Origin: Amyelois transitella
Lineage: Eukaryota > Arthropoda > Insecta > Lepidoptera > Pyralidae
Length of the DNA stretch: 64,000 nt
NCBI RefSeq assembly: GCF_032362555.1
Contig: NC_083517.1
Coordinates: forward strand, 6,096,001 to 6,160,000
Reading direction: 5' to 3'
Shown here: positions 1-11,900 of the stretch, piece by piece
How the letters are laid out: every line of letters begins with the position of its first letter
Numbering within the stretch: position 1 is the stretch's first letter
Translations under genes and position numbers: made by a program
The notes under the pieces: generated by a model
Database searches by the model: none
What the model was told of the DNA's origin: nothing
Seen by the model: only the letters and a program-made list of their open reading frames with translations

Positions 1-128
1 TGGTTTACATGCATTGCCTGAAACTATAGGTTCCCCTCACTGTAAGAGTATCGATTTGTAAGTATTCAAACTTAAACACAACTTTGTCCCGTAAGTCATT
101 GTTACATTGTTGAGATGGGATCCGAACC

Positions 129-167
129 ATATTTTACATTGAGTGCCTCACACTCAATGTAAAATAT
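129..167. repeat. Perfect 17-bp hairpin
   Basis: A 17-bp arm at 129-145 is followed by the 5-nt loop CCTCA and its exact reverse complement at 151-167. The rest of positions 1-504 shows no exon that I can support. It is probably intron of the SID-1-like gene, because the first recognisable exon opens with a splice acceptor at 503-504. Confidence 0.8.
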
Positions 168-504
168 CGAAAAAGTATAGCATATCTGCTTATAGTGTAC
201 ATACAGACTTGACTAAAAGTAAATTACGCCAATCAAATCATCAAACTGTGATGTTGAAAGCAACAAAGTAGTTTGAGGAAACGTTCAAATTCTTCTGCCC
301 ATTTCTGCTGTCGGTTAGGGCAATTCTGACTTAACTGATGAATTGTGTATTCAAATATAAACAGGTGACTGATACCCTAAATAAGGGAGTCTTAGGTCTG
401 ACTCTTCCCTTCAAAGCAAAGTATGCTCACGATACACGCCAAGTGCTAAATATGTTTACGCAATAATATATTGGATTTCCTTCCAAAATATCGTTTGGTT
501 GCAG

Positions 505-1121
505 CCATCACTGACAATATCGCAGTACGTGCTAGCCACAGCGGTAACTACGGCACTGTTCCTGGGTTTCTACGTGGCGTTCTTCTTGCTGGTGCTGGCG
601 CAGCGCTGGTCGCCCTTCGCCAAGATGGTGCGCCCTCGCGCTGTACTCGCGTCAGGTGAATTTACCATATTAATAAAGACTGCTGATTCTGTCTACCCTG
701 CAAGATAGACGTGATTATATGAATGAATGAATATAATAAAATTAAAACCGACTTCAGAGAACTAATAATAATTGAAAATTAAAATAACAATACGTCTTAG
801 GTACCTAGGCGATTACTGTGTTGCCTAACCTACCTACATCAATTACTTTTTCAAGTTAATTTGGCCTACTTATTGTCGGAATTTAAATTAACCCCCTTTT
901 TCTTAACAATAGCTTTTAATCATTATATATTATTGTCGTGAGTGTTCACACATATTGCTGTAAAAAGATACTCGTATATTGATGTTTATATATGTTTTCT
1001 TCTTCAGATATTCAGAACGGGGGTCAGACTGAAGTGGACGGCGGGCCACGGCAACGACAACGGCGTGACTCTAGTGCGTATGAGATATAATTACTACGCT
1101 TTTATTAGCTTGGGTTGTATG

Positions 1122-1152
<31 letters not shown>

Positions 1153-4100
1153 CGGAATCTTTGAGCTTAATTTTCACTGATTTCTAAACGTCTGATCAAC
1201 TTGAAACTTTGCACACGTATCAAGGACCGATGACAATGCAATATTTTGATAAGAGTTTCTCATTATCCTTATTAAAACTGCCAGGATTAATAAATTCATT
1301 TTTAGATCCTTCGTATGAGAGTAAGAGAGACAGAGATAGCACCAGTGCCAGTAATCTCCATACAAGAAACCAAGAAGTTCTGACGTATAATGAGTCAAAA
1401 AGAGATGTAATATATTTCCATATAATGTTACTATTAACCTGAGGCTTCTTTATTTCATCGCATTGCTCCATTTAGAATTACCATTAGAAACCATAGTAGA
1501 ATTAGTAGAATATTTTAAAACAATAAAAAATATATAAGTAATAAAACAAAAGTAATAAATGAAAATTGAACAACTAAATTTACAAAAATACAAGAATAAA
1601 GTTACTACCTACAGAACTTTGCGATATTTAATACGTATTTAACATATTAATGCAATTCTTGAATTAACATTAGGTATCTTTTGCCTATTTATAATAGCAA
1701 CACTGTAATACTCGTTTGGAAAATGAGTGACAGTTTTTATGTCAAATAAGTTTTGCAGTAAGTTTTGATTGAATTCGATTCGAACACCTGTAAACTTTCT
1801 TTCTGTTGTTTTTTACCGGTGCCTGTGTATTTACCTATTTGCACTTTGTTTTGTGCTGATAACTTGTCGTTATTTGGAGTTTGGAATCTTCCGTTGAGTC
1901 GAGCTTTGTTCTTCCGGATATTCGTGTAATTTTATCATCTGAGATTGGACTCTTGACTGTGTTTACTGTGTTGTGCAGATATTTTGAGATAGGACTCCTG
2001 TAAAAAGTACCTTATTATTTGAGATAGGAGTCCCAAGTTTGTGTTTGTTTTTGTGAAAGACAGATTTTACAACAAAAGTGCCACGATGTCTTCAGATAAA
2101 CTTTGTTGCGTTCCTGGTTGTAAAGGCAGTGGAGGTATGTTTGAAATATTTTTGTTCCTGTATCAATCTGCCTCTTAATCTTATGGTTTGATTCCTGGCA
2201 AGGCCACAATCGAAAATTATTACGTTTGCTGGATAGTCAAAAATATTATTAACAGTGATTTATCACTATAAAATTCTTTTCAACTGGGTTTAACAATCAT
2301 CATACATACATATAATCACGTCTATATCCCTTGCGGGGTAGACAGAGCCAACAGTCTTGTAAAGACTGATAGGCCACGTTCAGCTATTTGGCTTTAAGAT
2401 AGAATTGAGATTCAAATAGTGACAGGTTGCAAGCCCATCGCCTTAAAAAGAATCATGATGATGAGAATATTATGAGATTTAATCCAATCAGGCCACATAT
2501 AACTTTAAGAAAGTTAGTTGTGAAAACCTCCGGCGATGGGCGCATGGTTGGGAAAGTCTTTTCTAGTAAGATAGTTATACCAGAAGTGTTAACTTCCAAA
2601 AAATAATTGTATAAAAAAACTAAAAAACTACCCGTTTTATTGCAAATCGAACTAAAAAATAGAAAATAAATAATAGTTTAAAAAAAACTAAAAAACTACG
2701 CTTTTATTGCTAATCAAACTAAAAAATAGAAAATAAAAATTAATGACAAAGGAATTCAGTAGTAGCAAGTCGAACAATCAGTTATAGTCAGTTGTAGTAG
2801 TAATTACCTCGGATTAAAATTATAACAAAATTAAATTTATAAACAAAACAATTTAAATCAGAGTAAAAAGCGTGGGGTGCATTTTACTTCATTTTCATAA
2901 CTCTCTTGTCATAAATATATGCTAATAGAATGATTTTAATATTTACTACACCAGGCACCCCACGCTTTTTACTCTGATTTAAATTGTTTTGTTTATAAAT
3001 TTAATTTTGTTATAATTTTAATCCGAGGTAATTACTACTACAACTGACTGTAACTGATTGTTCGACTTGCTACTACTGAATTCCTTTGTCATTAATTTTT
3101 ATTTTCTATTTTTTAGTTTGATTAGCAATAAAAGCGTAGTTTTTTAGTTTTTTTTAAACTATTATTTTAAAAGAACTTTATTATAGTTACTAAGAAAATT
3201 TTACATAGCATAGACATAGCTACATTTTATTATATCAATAAATTGTCCGAATAATATTTTACGTATTTTGATACAAACATAAATGCTGTATTAATTTCTA
3301 GCCGCAACATTTGACAGCAGTGATATGAGCGACTCTGATGAAGAACCGACTCCAGTTACGAGAACCACAAATGCGTCCCCCACCACGCCCGCGTCTCCTG
3401 CTTCTCCCACGGCAGCTGTCCCCCCCTCCATTACCCCCGCGTCTCCCGGCACCCCTGAATCGCGCGATACCGTTGACGGCCCCGCGTTGAATGGGGCAAC
3501 GACACAGGAGAATGGAAGAGAAACTCAAGCAGAGGTATTGTTTTCGTCATAAGTCTAGAGCTTCATTTCAACATAATAAATGTTTAATATTAAGTAGACT
3601 GGTTAATTAGATAACATATTGCCTGGCGGCAGCGACACGGTGGTGGCGCGATCCGACCGATATCTGCACACCTCCTACACTAAGGCCTCAAACATACATT
3701 CGTAACAAAAGCGACTGACACACTTAAAGTAGGCAAGTTATTGTTGGTGCAGAAAAATGCTCGTCGGTCAACTGACTTTAGTCTGGTGAGATTGTTTCGT
3801 GGACACGGCTGCGTGGTTGCGGCGAGTTCGTACCTCTATTTTCACACTATTCTGAGGCCACATACTTACATGTAACAATTAAGGCACTCACTTCGTTTTC
3901 TCGATCAATGAATTGGAGTAGGACAATGCCCGTTTGTTCGGTCTGCCAGCTCAGCTCCAGCAGCGGCGCTGTCTCGTCGTCGCGTTCCGACGGTTATCTC
4001 CACACGCTATACACTTATCCTTATAAATGTAAATAAATATTACCAGAATGAGTTAGCGTCGAAGTAAGTTGAAGACTTGTGTCGCGAAACACTAACTCAA

Positions 4101-7100
4101 CGATCCTATTTTTTATAATTAATACTTATACATATATATCATTATACATTCGGCTATTAAGTAGACTTTTAATTGCTGAAGGAACCAGTTCGTCCGTTCG
4201 GCCTGCCAGCTCGGCTGCGACTGGCGGCGCTGGCCCGCCGCCGCGGCCGCGTGGTGGCGGCGCGGTCGGACCGCTACCTCCACACGCTCTACACTGTGGC
4301 GGTGTTCTACGCGCTGCCTGTCATACAGTTCGTCACCGCATTTCAAGTCGTCAGTATATTTCAACATTTTTTTTTTACTCCAACTAAGTCATATGGATCT
4401 TTATGCTTTTTTTAGGCCAGACTGTTAAAGTTTTTTTCAACTCATTTTGCATGAAAATGTTCCAACATTCTGGATCAGATCAAGAATCGGTACTTTTAAC
4501 CGACGACCTTGCTTGAAAGAGTTTTGAATGTGGATAAAGCTGAAGAAGTTACCTAGTCTCTGCCTACTCCTCCGGGAAAAAGGCGTGATTCGATGTTTAT
4601 ATTATCTCAAGTACTTTGATATTTGTACAAACTTACAACATAGAAACTTTCGCCAAAACTATAAAGTAAATCTTTGCAGTTCCTTAACGTATCCGGCTCA
4701 TTGGACACATGTTACTACAACTTCTTATGCGCGCACCCCGCCGGGGACCTCAGCGACTTTAACCACGTCTTTAGTAATACTGGCTATCTTCTACTTGGGG
4801 CACTGTTCCTGCTGCAAGTGAGAAGGAGAAGGAACACACGGAAACTGCAGCCCAGGCATGAGGTGAATATGTTGTGATTCGTTAAGAGATCGCGCAGTTA
4901 ATACGTAATTAGTTCTCAAGCGGCTCCAATAACGTAGCAATATTGCCAACTTACTGCTTGGTACACCGTTCCTGCTGCAATTAAGAAGAAGGTTGACGTC
5001 CATAAAACCGAATTTCAGAATAAACGAGGTGGATGTGTTGTGATTCAATATGGATGGCGCTGTTAATAATTTGTTTCTGAGAGTCTTTAACAACGATTCT
5101 AGGAACGATGATTGTATTGGGTGGATTAAAGACATGATGTTTAATTTGTTTTCTAGGATTACGGCATCCCGGCCCACTATGGGCTGTTAGAGGCGCTAGG
5201 TGTCGGCATGATGGTGGTCGCGTTACTCTCCGCCAGCTACCACGTGTGTCCCAACAGACTCAACTTTCAGTTCGGTAAGTACCTAAGGCTATATTTAGGG
5301 TATTAATTATTTGGACATGTGAATTAGCTATAGAATTTGACTTTGGTTTCAGACACGGCATTCATGTACGTGCTGGCAGTACTGAGCATGGTGAAGATCT
5401 ACCAGTCGCGGCATCCGGACGTCAACGCGCGCGCGCACGCCACCTTCGGAGTGCTCGCCGTGCTCATCGCGCTGGGTACGTGAACTCACGAGCATGAGCA
5501 CGAACTTACGATTCATCTTCGCTACGTTTCACACGCAGGTTTAATTCATAACGCGGTAGAGCCAATACTGCAACTTGCTAGCCTATCGTCTAAAAGAAGA
5601 ATCGGAAATTTATTTTCCTTTTTCTTGATTAAACTAGCACAATTTTTTTCCCCCGATACGAGCACGGATGAATATTTCACAGGATAGTCACGGTTAATGT
5701 ATAAAGAGCCTGTGTTTCTTTTTAATATTTTGAAATTATAATGTCGATATATTTGACTCTGCTTTTGTAATAGATTCATATAGGGATATATTGAAAATTA
5801 TTGCTAAATCATCGGGCAAAAACTTTAGGTACCTACATTTTAGTTGACTCCTGTTTGAAATTTTTGGAACAGCGCATGTCGGCCTATCGATTAACCTCTC
5901 AGCTGCTGTGGCGCATATATGCGCCACTACCCTAATCAGCTGTGGCGCACATGTGCGCCAACTGTCCGAGACAACTTAAAACTCGATTTTAAGCTTAAAA
6001 TACATATCGTTATGGTTTAAAATTGTTTAATTTACATTCCAAACATACTCAGCAACCACAGACAACAGAAATTAATCTGTTACTTTAAAATAAAAATTGT
6101 TGAAAATCAGTTCAAAACAGACCCTGTTTCAAAAGTGCGTGACCTTGAAAGATTTCTTTTGAAAAATATTGGATTTTTTAAAGAAATAATATGATTCAAT
6201 TGCAAAAAGTGTGTTATTTATTAAAAATAAGATAAATATGAAGTTCATCTTGATCATATAATACCTAAAAACTAATTTTATGTGGTTATAATGTGGAAAT
6301 AAAGACAACTATAGATCACGCAAGTGTTTTTGTTGAATGTTGTAACTAAAGGTCTAATAAAGTAAAATGAAATGAATTTATTTGCTATAATATGGTGTTA
6401 TAATATTCAATACATATCTAGCTTTGACTGTACAATAGTATTTTATTAACTTCAAAGAATAGAATAGAATAGAAGAATAGAATAGATTTATTTTCAAAAT
6501 TGGATACAAGGTATCACTTATTGACGTCACATAACTTAAATCTAATTATAACTACTACCGCTTCCAAAGCGCATGTGTAGAAGAAGCGGCGGAACAAACT
6601 ACACTGCAAAGCAAATATTACTATATTTTAGCAAATATTAAAACAAGTCGCGCGCTTCATTTTTCGTTCAAATCTGCCGCAGTTCTAGTGTCTCGGTAGT
6701 ACGGGCGCTTAGCATCTGAGAGGTTAAGGTATGAGAGACCTTTTGGGAAAAGCCTTTGGCCAGTTTTGTGGCCGAGATAATGATGATGCGAAAATCAGTT
6801 ATCTGCCCGGGGTATTACAAACTGATTCATTTTGTTTCAGTGGTGTGGGGCGTGCTAGGCGGCGGCCCGCTGTTCTGGGGGCTATTTACGGTTCTACATA
6901 TCTTCGGCTTCTTGTTGCTCTCATTACGTATCTACTATCTGGGACAATTTCGCTTTGGTAAATTAAATAATTTTAATACTAACTATCGCCAGCGTGATAG
7001 TTCATAATGCCCATTTCCGTACTCCACAATATATGTATGTATGCAATTTCATGATTATCAGCACAATTTTACTTTGAAGCGGTACTTAACAGATTAACAA

Positions 7101-8976
7101 CTTATTACCGCTACAAGGTTCAACTTCTTCAACAACACCTACAAAAAGAAACGGATTGAACGTCACCTACAAAAAGCGACTAATTTAGCGCATTTTTCGC
7201 AAATCCCACGCGGAACTATAGTTTTTACTGGTGTTAAAGGTAAAGGCCCTATGTCCTTCTCCTTTCTTCAATTGTATATACATGGTATTTCAAGAAGATT
7301 CATTCAGTAGTTAACTCGTGAAGAGGTAACAAACAAATAAACTCACTTTCGCGTTTATAATATTATGGAATAAGAACCTCTCTTTTTTATTTAACGTGCG
7401 TTTAGGCTCTAGGCTAATAGAGTTTGTGCCAAGAGGGTTCAAAGATCCTTTGACCTCCAAATCATGTGATTCCAATGGCAGCTTAGCATAATAAAAGTTT
7501 GAAAAAGTTAACATGCCACGACTGAGTAACTTCCCACGGCACAATAGAAATTAAAACAAAACTTTTGATAATTATGTTGCAGAGAAGCAGAGTTTGCAGA
7601 CGGCAGCGCTACAGTTATCGCGGCCTCCGCTGTATACGCCGCGCCTCGTGGCTCTGCTTGTAGCCAATGCTCTCAACTGGGCCTTCGCACTTTATGGGCA
7701 AGCACTTATTTCCCCTACTTCTTACCTTGACTTCATATTATCAAAATTTTAGACATGGCTTCAGTCTGCTTTTATGACGGAAAACTAGGAGAGCTTAGAA
7801 AGCAAGGTTAAAATTTAGTGAATTTTCGTGCTGAAAAGTGTAAGTGTGTGTAAGTTTAAAGCCACAAAATAAACTTTTTATAACATCTCTCCACTTTATC
7901 TACTGACTGATCTAGATAGAGATGTTTTGTATCTGTTAAATATAGTGCAAGTAATTTGCTTAGCCAAATATGAATACCGTTATTTGCCGGAGAAATAGGC
8001 AACTAAATTACTCTATGGCATGGAGTATCCGGGGTGACATCATCTAAGCTCCTTAAAAAGTCCACCACCTCTATACGCAATCTTGGCCTGTATGTATCCA
8101 ATATTCTTCTACAATCGATAAGGTGTAATAACTATGTCACAATGAATTAGTAAAAAATAGCATCCGGGCGAAGTAGACTAATATCATGGTTGTCCACAGG
8201 TTATTCACACAAGACGGGGACTTCGCGGGCCACCTGTTGACTTTGCTGCTAGGGAACACGCTGCTACATCTCATGTATTACTTGGCCATGAAACTCTTCA
8301 ACGGTGAACGTCCAAGATGGTCAGTTACAAATATTAGTTTTTCAGTGTTTTTAAGTTATAAAGATTTATTTACCTGTTTCTTTATTATATCACACAAACG
8401 CCTTCAGTTAAACTTATCACCTTACTTTAATGCACTTTACAGTACAGAAATATGGCGCCCTCAAATTTCTGTACTGCAAGACTGGACATAAACATTTTTG
8501 TTGCCAATTAGCATGTAGGCAATATTTGTCTGTACGAAATAAACGTTCTTAGTAAGCATCGAAGAGGACAGCGTTGGGTACATTTTCATCTCAGAGAAAA
8601 GTAGGCACTGTTCCTTGGGATTTGCGATACTAACTTAAGTTATAGTAAGAAATAAATTCTTAAAATGGGATATGACTTTTTGTACAGAGTATACGTCACT
8701 GTTGGTTTTTGTAGGTACGCGTGGTGCTACGTAGCTGGCGCGTCAGCGGCGTGGGCGCCGGCGCTGTACTTCTTCCTGGCGGGAAGCACCGACTGGTCGG
8801 CCACTCCTGCGCAAAGCAGACATCTCAACCACGAGTGCCGCGTCCTCAGATTCTACGACTCCCATGATCTATGGCACTTCCTCTCCGCGATAGCTCTCTA
8901 TCTAACATTCAACGTGTTCCTCACGTGGGACGATGGACTGACGGCTGTCAAGCGAACCGACATAGCTGTATTTTAA
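505..8976 (+). CDS. SID-1-like (SIDT family) multi-pass membrane protein, 3' part
   Basis: Coding exons: 505-655, 1008-1073, 3302-3534, 4182-4349, 4680-4862, 5157-5274, 5353-5475, 6841-6957, 7583-7697, 8200-8319 and 8715-8976. All phases agree and give 551 residues plus stop. The 5' part, with the extracellular domain and start, lies outside the window. Family marks are [10 protein letters not shown] followed by a DFNHVFSN stretch, [25 protein letters not shown] near the end, and a C-terminus in IAVF; about nine hydrophobic helices are visible. A Ser/Thr/Pro-rich acidic insert (exon 3302-3534) lies in the first cytoplasmic loop, as in animal SIDT proteins. The family is linked to dsRNA or lipid transport across plasma or endosomal membranes, and Lepidoptera carry several paralogues; which one this is cannot be told here. 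Introns hold repeats and decayed exon copies. Intron 7698-8199 is of GC-AG type. Confidence 0.93.
676..731 (+). repeat. Fragment of the TATG-tailed dispersed repeat
   Basis: A short degenerate piece of the short interspersed repeat described at 63300. It matches the part reading 'ctgtctaccctgcaag' and the 'gacgtgattatatg' end, followed by a worn TGAA-rich tail. It sits in the first visible intron of the SID-1-like gene. Confidence 0.6.
1113..1151. repeat. TATG microsatellite
   Basis: About nine tandem TATG units. This is the same unit that forms the tail of the local SINE-like repeat, so it may mark an old insertion whose body is gone. It lies in an intron of the SID-1-like gene. Confidence 0.85.
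2086..2134 (+). pseudogene. Orphan THAP-type first exon
   Basis: An ATG-started reading gives [16 protein letters not shown] and runs straight into a GTATGT splice donor at 2135. The C-x3-C spacing right after the start is how THAP zinc fingers begin (C2CH type). No downstream THAP exon was found, and the piece sits in a SID-1-like intron on the same strand. The 380 bases before it carry three copies of a TGAGATAGGACTCC-like motif (about 1939, 1984 and 2019). It is likely the 5' end of a THAP transposase or THAP gene copy. The link to a transposon is inference. Confidence 0.45.
2301..2453 (-). repeat. SINE-like repeat, partial copy
   Basis: Begins with CATA repeats and the CCCTTGCGGGGTAGACAGAG core, continues through the 'gccacgttcagctatttggct' region, and ends near 'gcccatcgcc'. 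About half of the full unit is present. It lies within an intron of the SID-1-like gene. Confidence 0.85.
2668..3167. repeat. Foldback element, 213-bp arms
   Basis: The left arm (2668-2880) and right arm (2955-3167) are reverse complements over 213 bp with a single mismatch by eye, separated by a 74-bp AT-rich spacer. The outer roughly 60 bp of the left arm is preceded at 2614-2672 by a degenerate direct copy. The element fills part of intron 1074-3301 of the SID-1-like gene, so the primary transcript would contain a long hairpin. No coding capacity was seen. No clear target-site duplication was identified. Confidence 0.92.
3590..4020 (+). pseudogene. Three decayed tandem copies of SID-1-like exon 4182-4349
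   Basis: Segments at about 3622-3690, 3805-3850 and 3926-4012 each resemble the working exon at 4182-4349, most clearly where it reads 'cgctacctccacacgctctacac'. The first copy also keeps the upstream intron flank (attaagtagact followed by ttaatt, at 3590 and again at 4157). All three carry gaps and substitutions that break the frame. They are best read as old local duplications of one exon with its flanks. Confidence 0.75.
4540..4592 (+). repeat. Fragment of a second TATG-tailed repeat family
   Basis: The 'gtctctgcctactcctccgggaaaaaggcgtgatt' region matches a longer copy at 52430-52505, which ends in a TATG tail. It resembles the 'ctctgtctaccccgcaagg' end of the main SINE-like family and is probably a relative. 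Confidence 0.5.
4925..5045 (+). pseudogene. Decayed copy of SID-1-like exon 4680-4862 (3' half)
   Basis: Positions about 4937-5045 resemble the end of the preceding exon and its downstream flank. Matching landmarks are 'ccgttcctgctgcaattaagaagaagg' against 'ctgttcctgctgcaagtgagaaggagaagg', and a shared 'gtgttgtgattc' after the donor position. The copy is frame-broken. It begins about 75 bp after the working exon ends, so it looks like a tandem duplication that then decayed. Confidence 0.75.
5891..6727. mobile_element. piggyBac-type MITE with TTAA target duplications
   Basis: TTAA at 5891-5894 and 6724-6727 flanks inverted ends CCTCTCAGCTGCTGTGGCGC (left) and CCTCTCAGATGCTAAGCGCC (right end, reverse complemented), which agree at about 16 of 20 bases. 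TTAA target sites are the hallmark of piggyBac transposons. Inside the left end are two perfect 18-bp palindromes, TGGCGCATATATGCGCCA (5909-5926) and TGGCGCACATGTGCGCCA (5943-5960). No transposase reading frame is present. The 3' part, from the AGAAT repeats near 6455, looks like a separate dispersed repeat nested inside. It lies in SID-1-like intron 5476-6840. Confidence 0.7.
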
Positions 8977-8990
8977 CTTAGTTTGTTTAC

Positions 8991-8996
8991 AATAAA
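8991..8996 (+). terminator. Poly(A) signal of the SID-1-like gene
   Basis: AATAAA begins 15 nt after the TAA stop at 8974-8976. The 3' UTR therefore looks very short. Confidence 0.7.
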
Positions 8997-11900
8997 AATT
9001 TATATTATTTTTTAAATTACTTTCTTATCTACTTCGAAATTTCCTTTTGAAACATTAATGAACTTTATGAAAATAGCTATATACGTCGATAAAAATATTT
9101 TGAGAAAAATATTTTTATCGACGTATATATAAAATTTTACTCAATACGAAAGTTCAATTCAAGGGGCATTTAGAATAAAATATTGATTAAAAATAGTCAG
9201 GAAGCTCTTTAATATGGCACTACCTTACAGTACCTAAGCGTTAAATTACATTACAACACTACACTTGAAGGCATCGCAGGTCAAGTAGGAGAATATTCTT
9301 AGTAATAAGAAACCTCAAAAGACTTGGATCAATTATACAGAGATAAATAAGCAAACTTAACTGTTGCTGATAAATTTCAGAATACTCCCCCACTTGCTAA
9401 CAATTTGTCAATATAATAATCATTCAGTAAGACCAACACAACCAGCGTACGTGCAAGAAAATTACTGGTATCACCAATTTAAAACGACATATCTAATAAA
9501 TTATTGTCTATTACATTGATTTTGAGAAAATGTTTGATGTAATTGTTCCGCATTTATGCGGTGTCTAGCTAAAAGCACATTTACATATCTCGAGCTTTAT
9601 TATAATACCTATATTATAAATATAATAGGAATTTTGTTCTAGCCCTAATTGTTTTAGCATTTCTTTAATCAAACCAAAAAAATTAAATCTTTCTTAAAGC
9701 AGTATTGCTAGTGCTTTATTAACCCTAGATCTAAACGGTCATCAATTGTAACAAATGAAAATAATTAGAAGAAGCACCAGTCTACAATAGTATTTACTTA
9801 GCACAACTACTGGTAAACCCAATTTGTGTTTATTGGCCTTAAATCTACGACATAAGTATACTTACTAAAAATATGGCAGCAGTTAACCAATCGCACAGCA
9901 TACCAGATCAATATGGTAATTTTTCAAAACATTTTCCACTAAAACGAAATGATTTGCAGTTTTCATTTTTTGCATAAAGTTTAGAATACTATTCAACAAT
10001 TGTGTGGTGTGACTTAAAGGATATAATCAAATCTGTGAGATCTCAACAATTGCTTTAACAAAAAACTACCTTGACAAGATTCTGGCACAAGAATATACAT
10101 TATATATATTAGAGAAGATTAGTTATAAATTAAATAATATCAATACTTAAATTTTTTCATAATAAGGATATGAAATGTTAATTCTGAAGACCACCTGAAG
10201 ATGATAAAGAGATTTTTTCAAAACATACCCATGTACAATTTTGCATTGCAAAAATATAATAAGTAGGTAATCAAAACTCGTATTTATAAGTGGCAGATTG
10301 AAACGTAAAATTTAAAATTTAAATAATTCGTTGTTATCAGAACTGATCCTTCTTATAAAATCTGTACAATAAGTAAAACATCCAATTGTTTTTCTGAGAT
10401 TGAATGTGCCTTAATTTTTAAGTGTGAGTGAATTTGTTCAAGAAGAGTATTTTGATATAATAAATGAAATACTTTGATAATAATAAGTTGTGCTGTCAGC
10501 CTTACCATATCAGTATATGGATGGTTCTACAAAATAATTATTCAGACACAATTTTTTTTGATAACATTGACATAGCTCCTTAAGGTCATTTTGTAATAAA
10601 AAATATGTACCTACATATATTAAACAAAGAGAGCAATTTATCAAATTTGAGTATTATAAATAAATGCAAGCAGAATACATACAATATGTACTTAAATCCA
10701 TTCTTTGTCAGTTGTAAATTTTACATAAGGAATGTTACTGAAACTAGATAACACAATTATGTTGACAGCCAGACACAGCAGCAAGCTAGTTAGGTAATGT
10801 TTCTTGTGTATTTAGTAAATTACTTCAGCCATATTGCTTTTACACAATTAACTTTAGCTTAGTCTAGCAATACTTACACAGCTTATACTATTGATTTCAA
10901 ACAAAGTGTAAATTCATCCATATCACAAACTATAAGTATAATCATATAATCTATACTTCTCTGCATATATATCAACATTAGTCGAGTATCTAATTATTAA
11001 GATATGGCAACTTAACAACAACTTATTGTCTAGTGGAATATACTTAAACAATTAAATCTATGCTATGCTATAAAATTTTTAATCTCATTTGATGAAATCA
11101 AAAAATAAATGGGTAAAAAAGTGAAAGCTGGCACTTTGAATGTATAAGTGGCACTTATAATAAACTAATAACTACAAACTAAAACAGAATGTTGTAGATG
11201 AGACATTAAAATCTAATTGATATGATAGCATAAGTGATAACAGCTTTATTCAAGAATCCCATAGAATGTTGAAGAATATAAATGCTTAGTATGCAAATGC
11301 ACAGATACCTGACAGATATTACCAGATTCAATCTTATAATGGCACCACTAATAAAATTAAAAGGGCAACACTAATGTAAAAAATGGGCTTGTACGTACAT
11401 AGTTTATCTTATTAGATTTTTTTTGTATTGCAAGACGATTAAATAATACTAACAGTATTTCATTAAAAGGTTTCTTTTCTTTTAATATAACTTAGCACTG
11501 AGTCTGCTACTGATATAAAAATCTCAATTAACTCCATGGGATGCTTGGGTTTCACTAATTCTATCTTATTTCAGATCATGATATTGTTGCTCATGAAGCC
11601 CACATTCCACCCTCAAGATGAACATTATCACATTACTTGTACTAGCTATGTGTAGGTTAATAACTAAAGTACATTAGATATTCTAAAATTATAGTAGGAC
11701 GGTTTATCAATTTGATGTGTGACATGATTGACAACAAGCAACTTCTGCATGTTTGATATGTGAAAGCTACCACATTTTTGCCTTTTGAATGGTTTACCCA
11801 TCCATTGGGCATTGCACATCATAGAGGGAAAAATTAATGATATTAAAAAACTTGAACCCTATTAATAAAAAATACTATTTGGATAAAAACAATCAGTGTC

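Noticed and set aside
1-60. Possible upstream SIDT exon
   Set aside because: A short open stretch ends at a GTAAG-like site, but neither frame nor residues match the family, so it is not supported.
4119-4367. Minus-strand 82-codon frame
   Set aside because: It is the shadow of the GC-rich SIDT exon on the plus strand.
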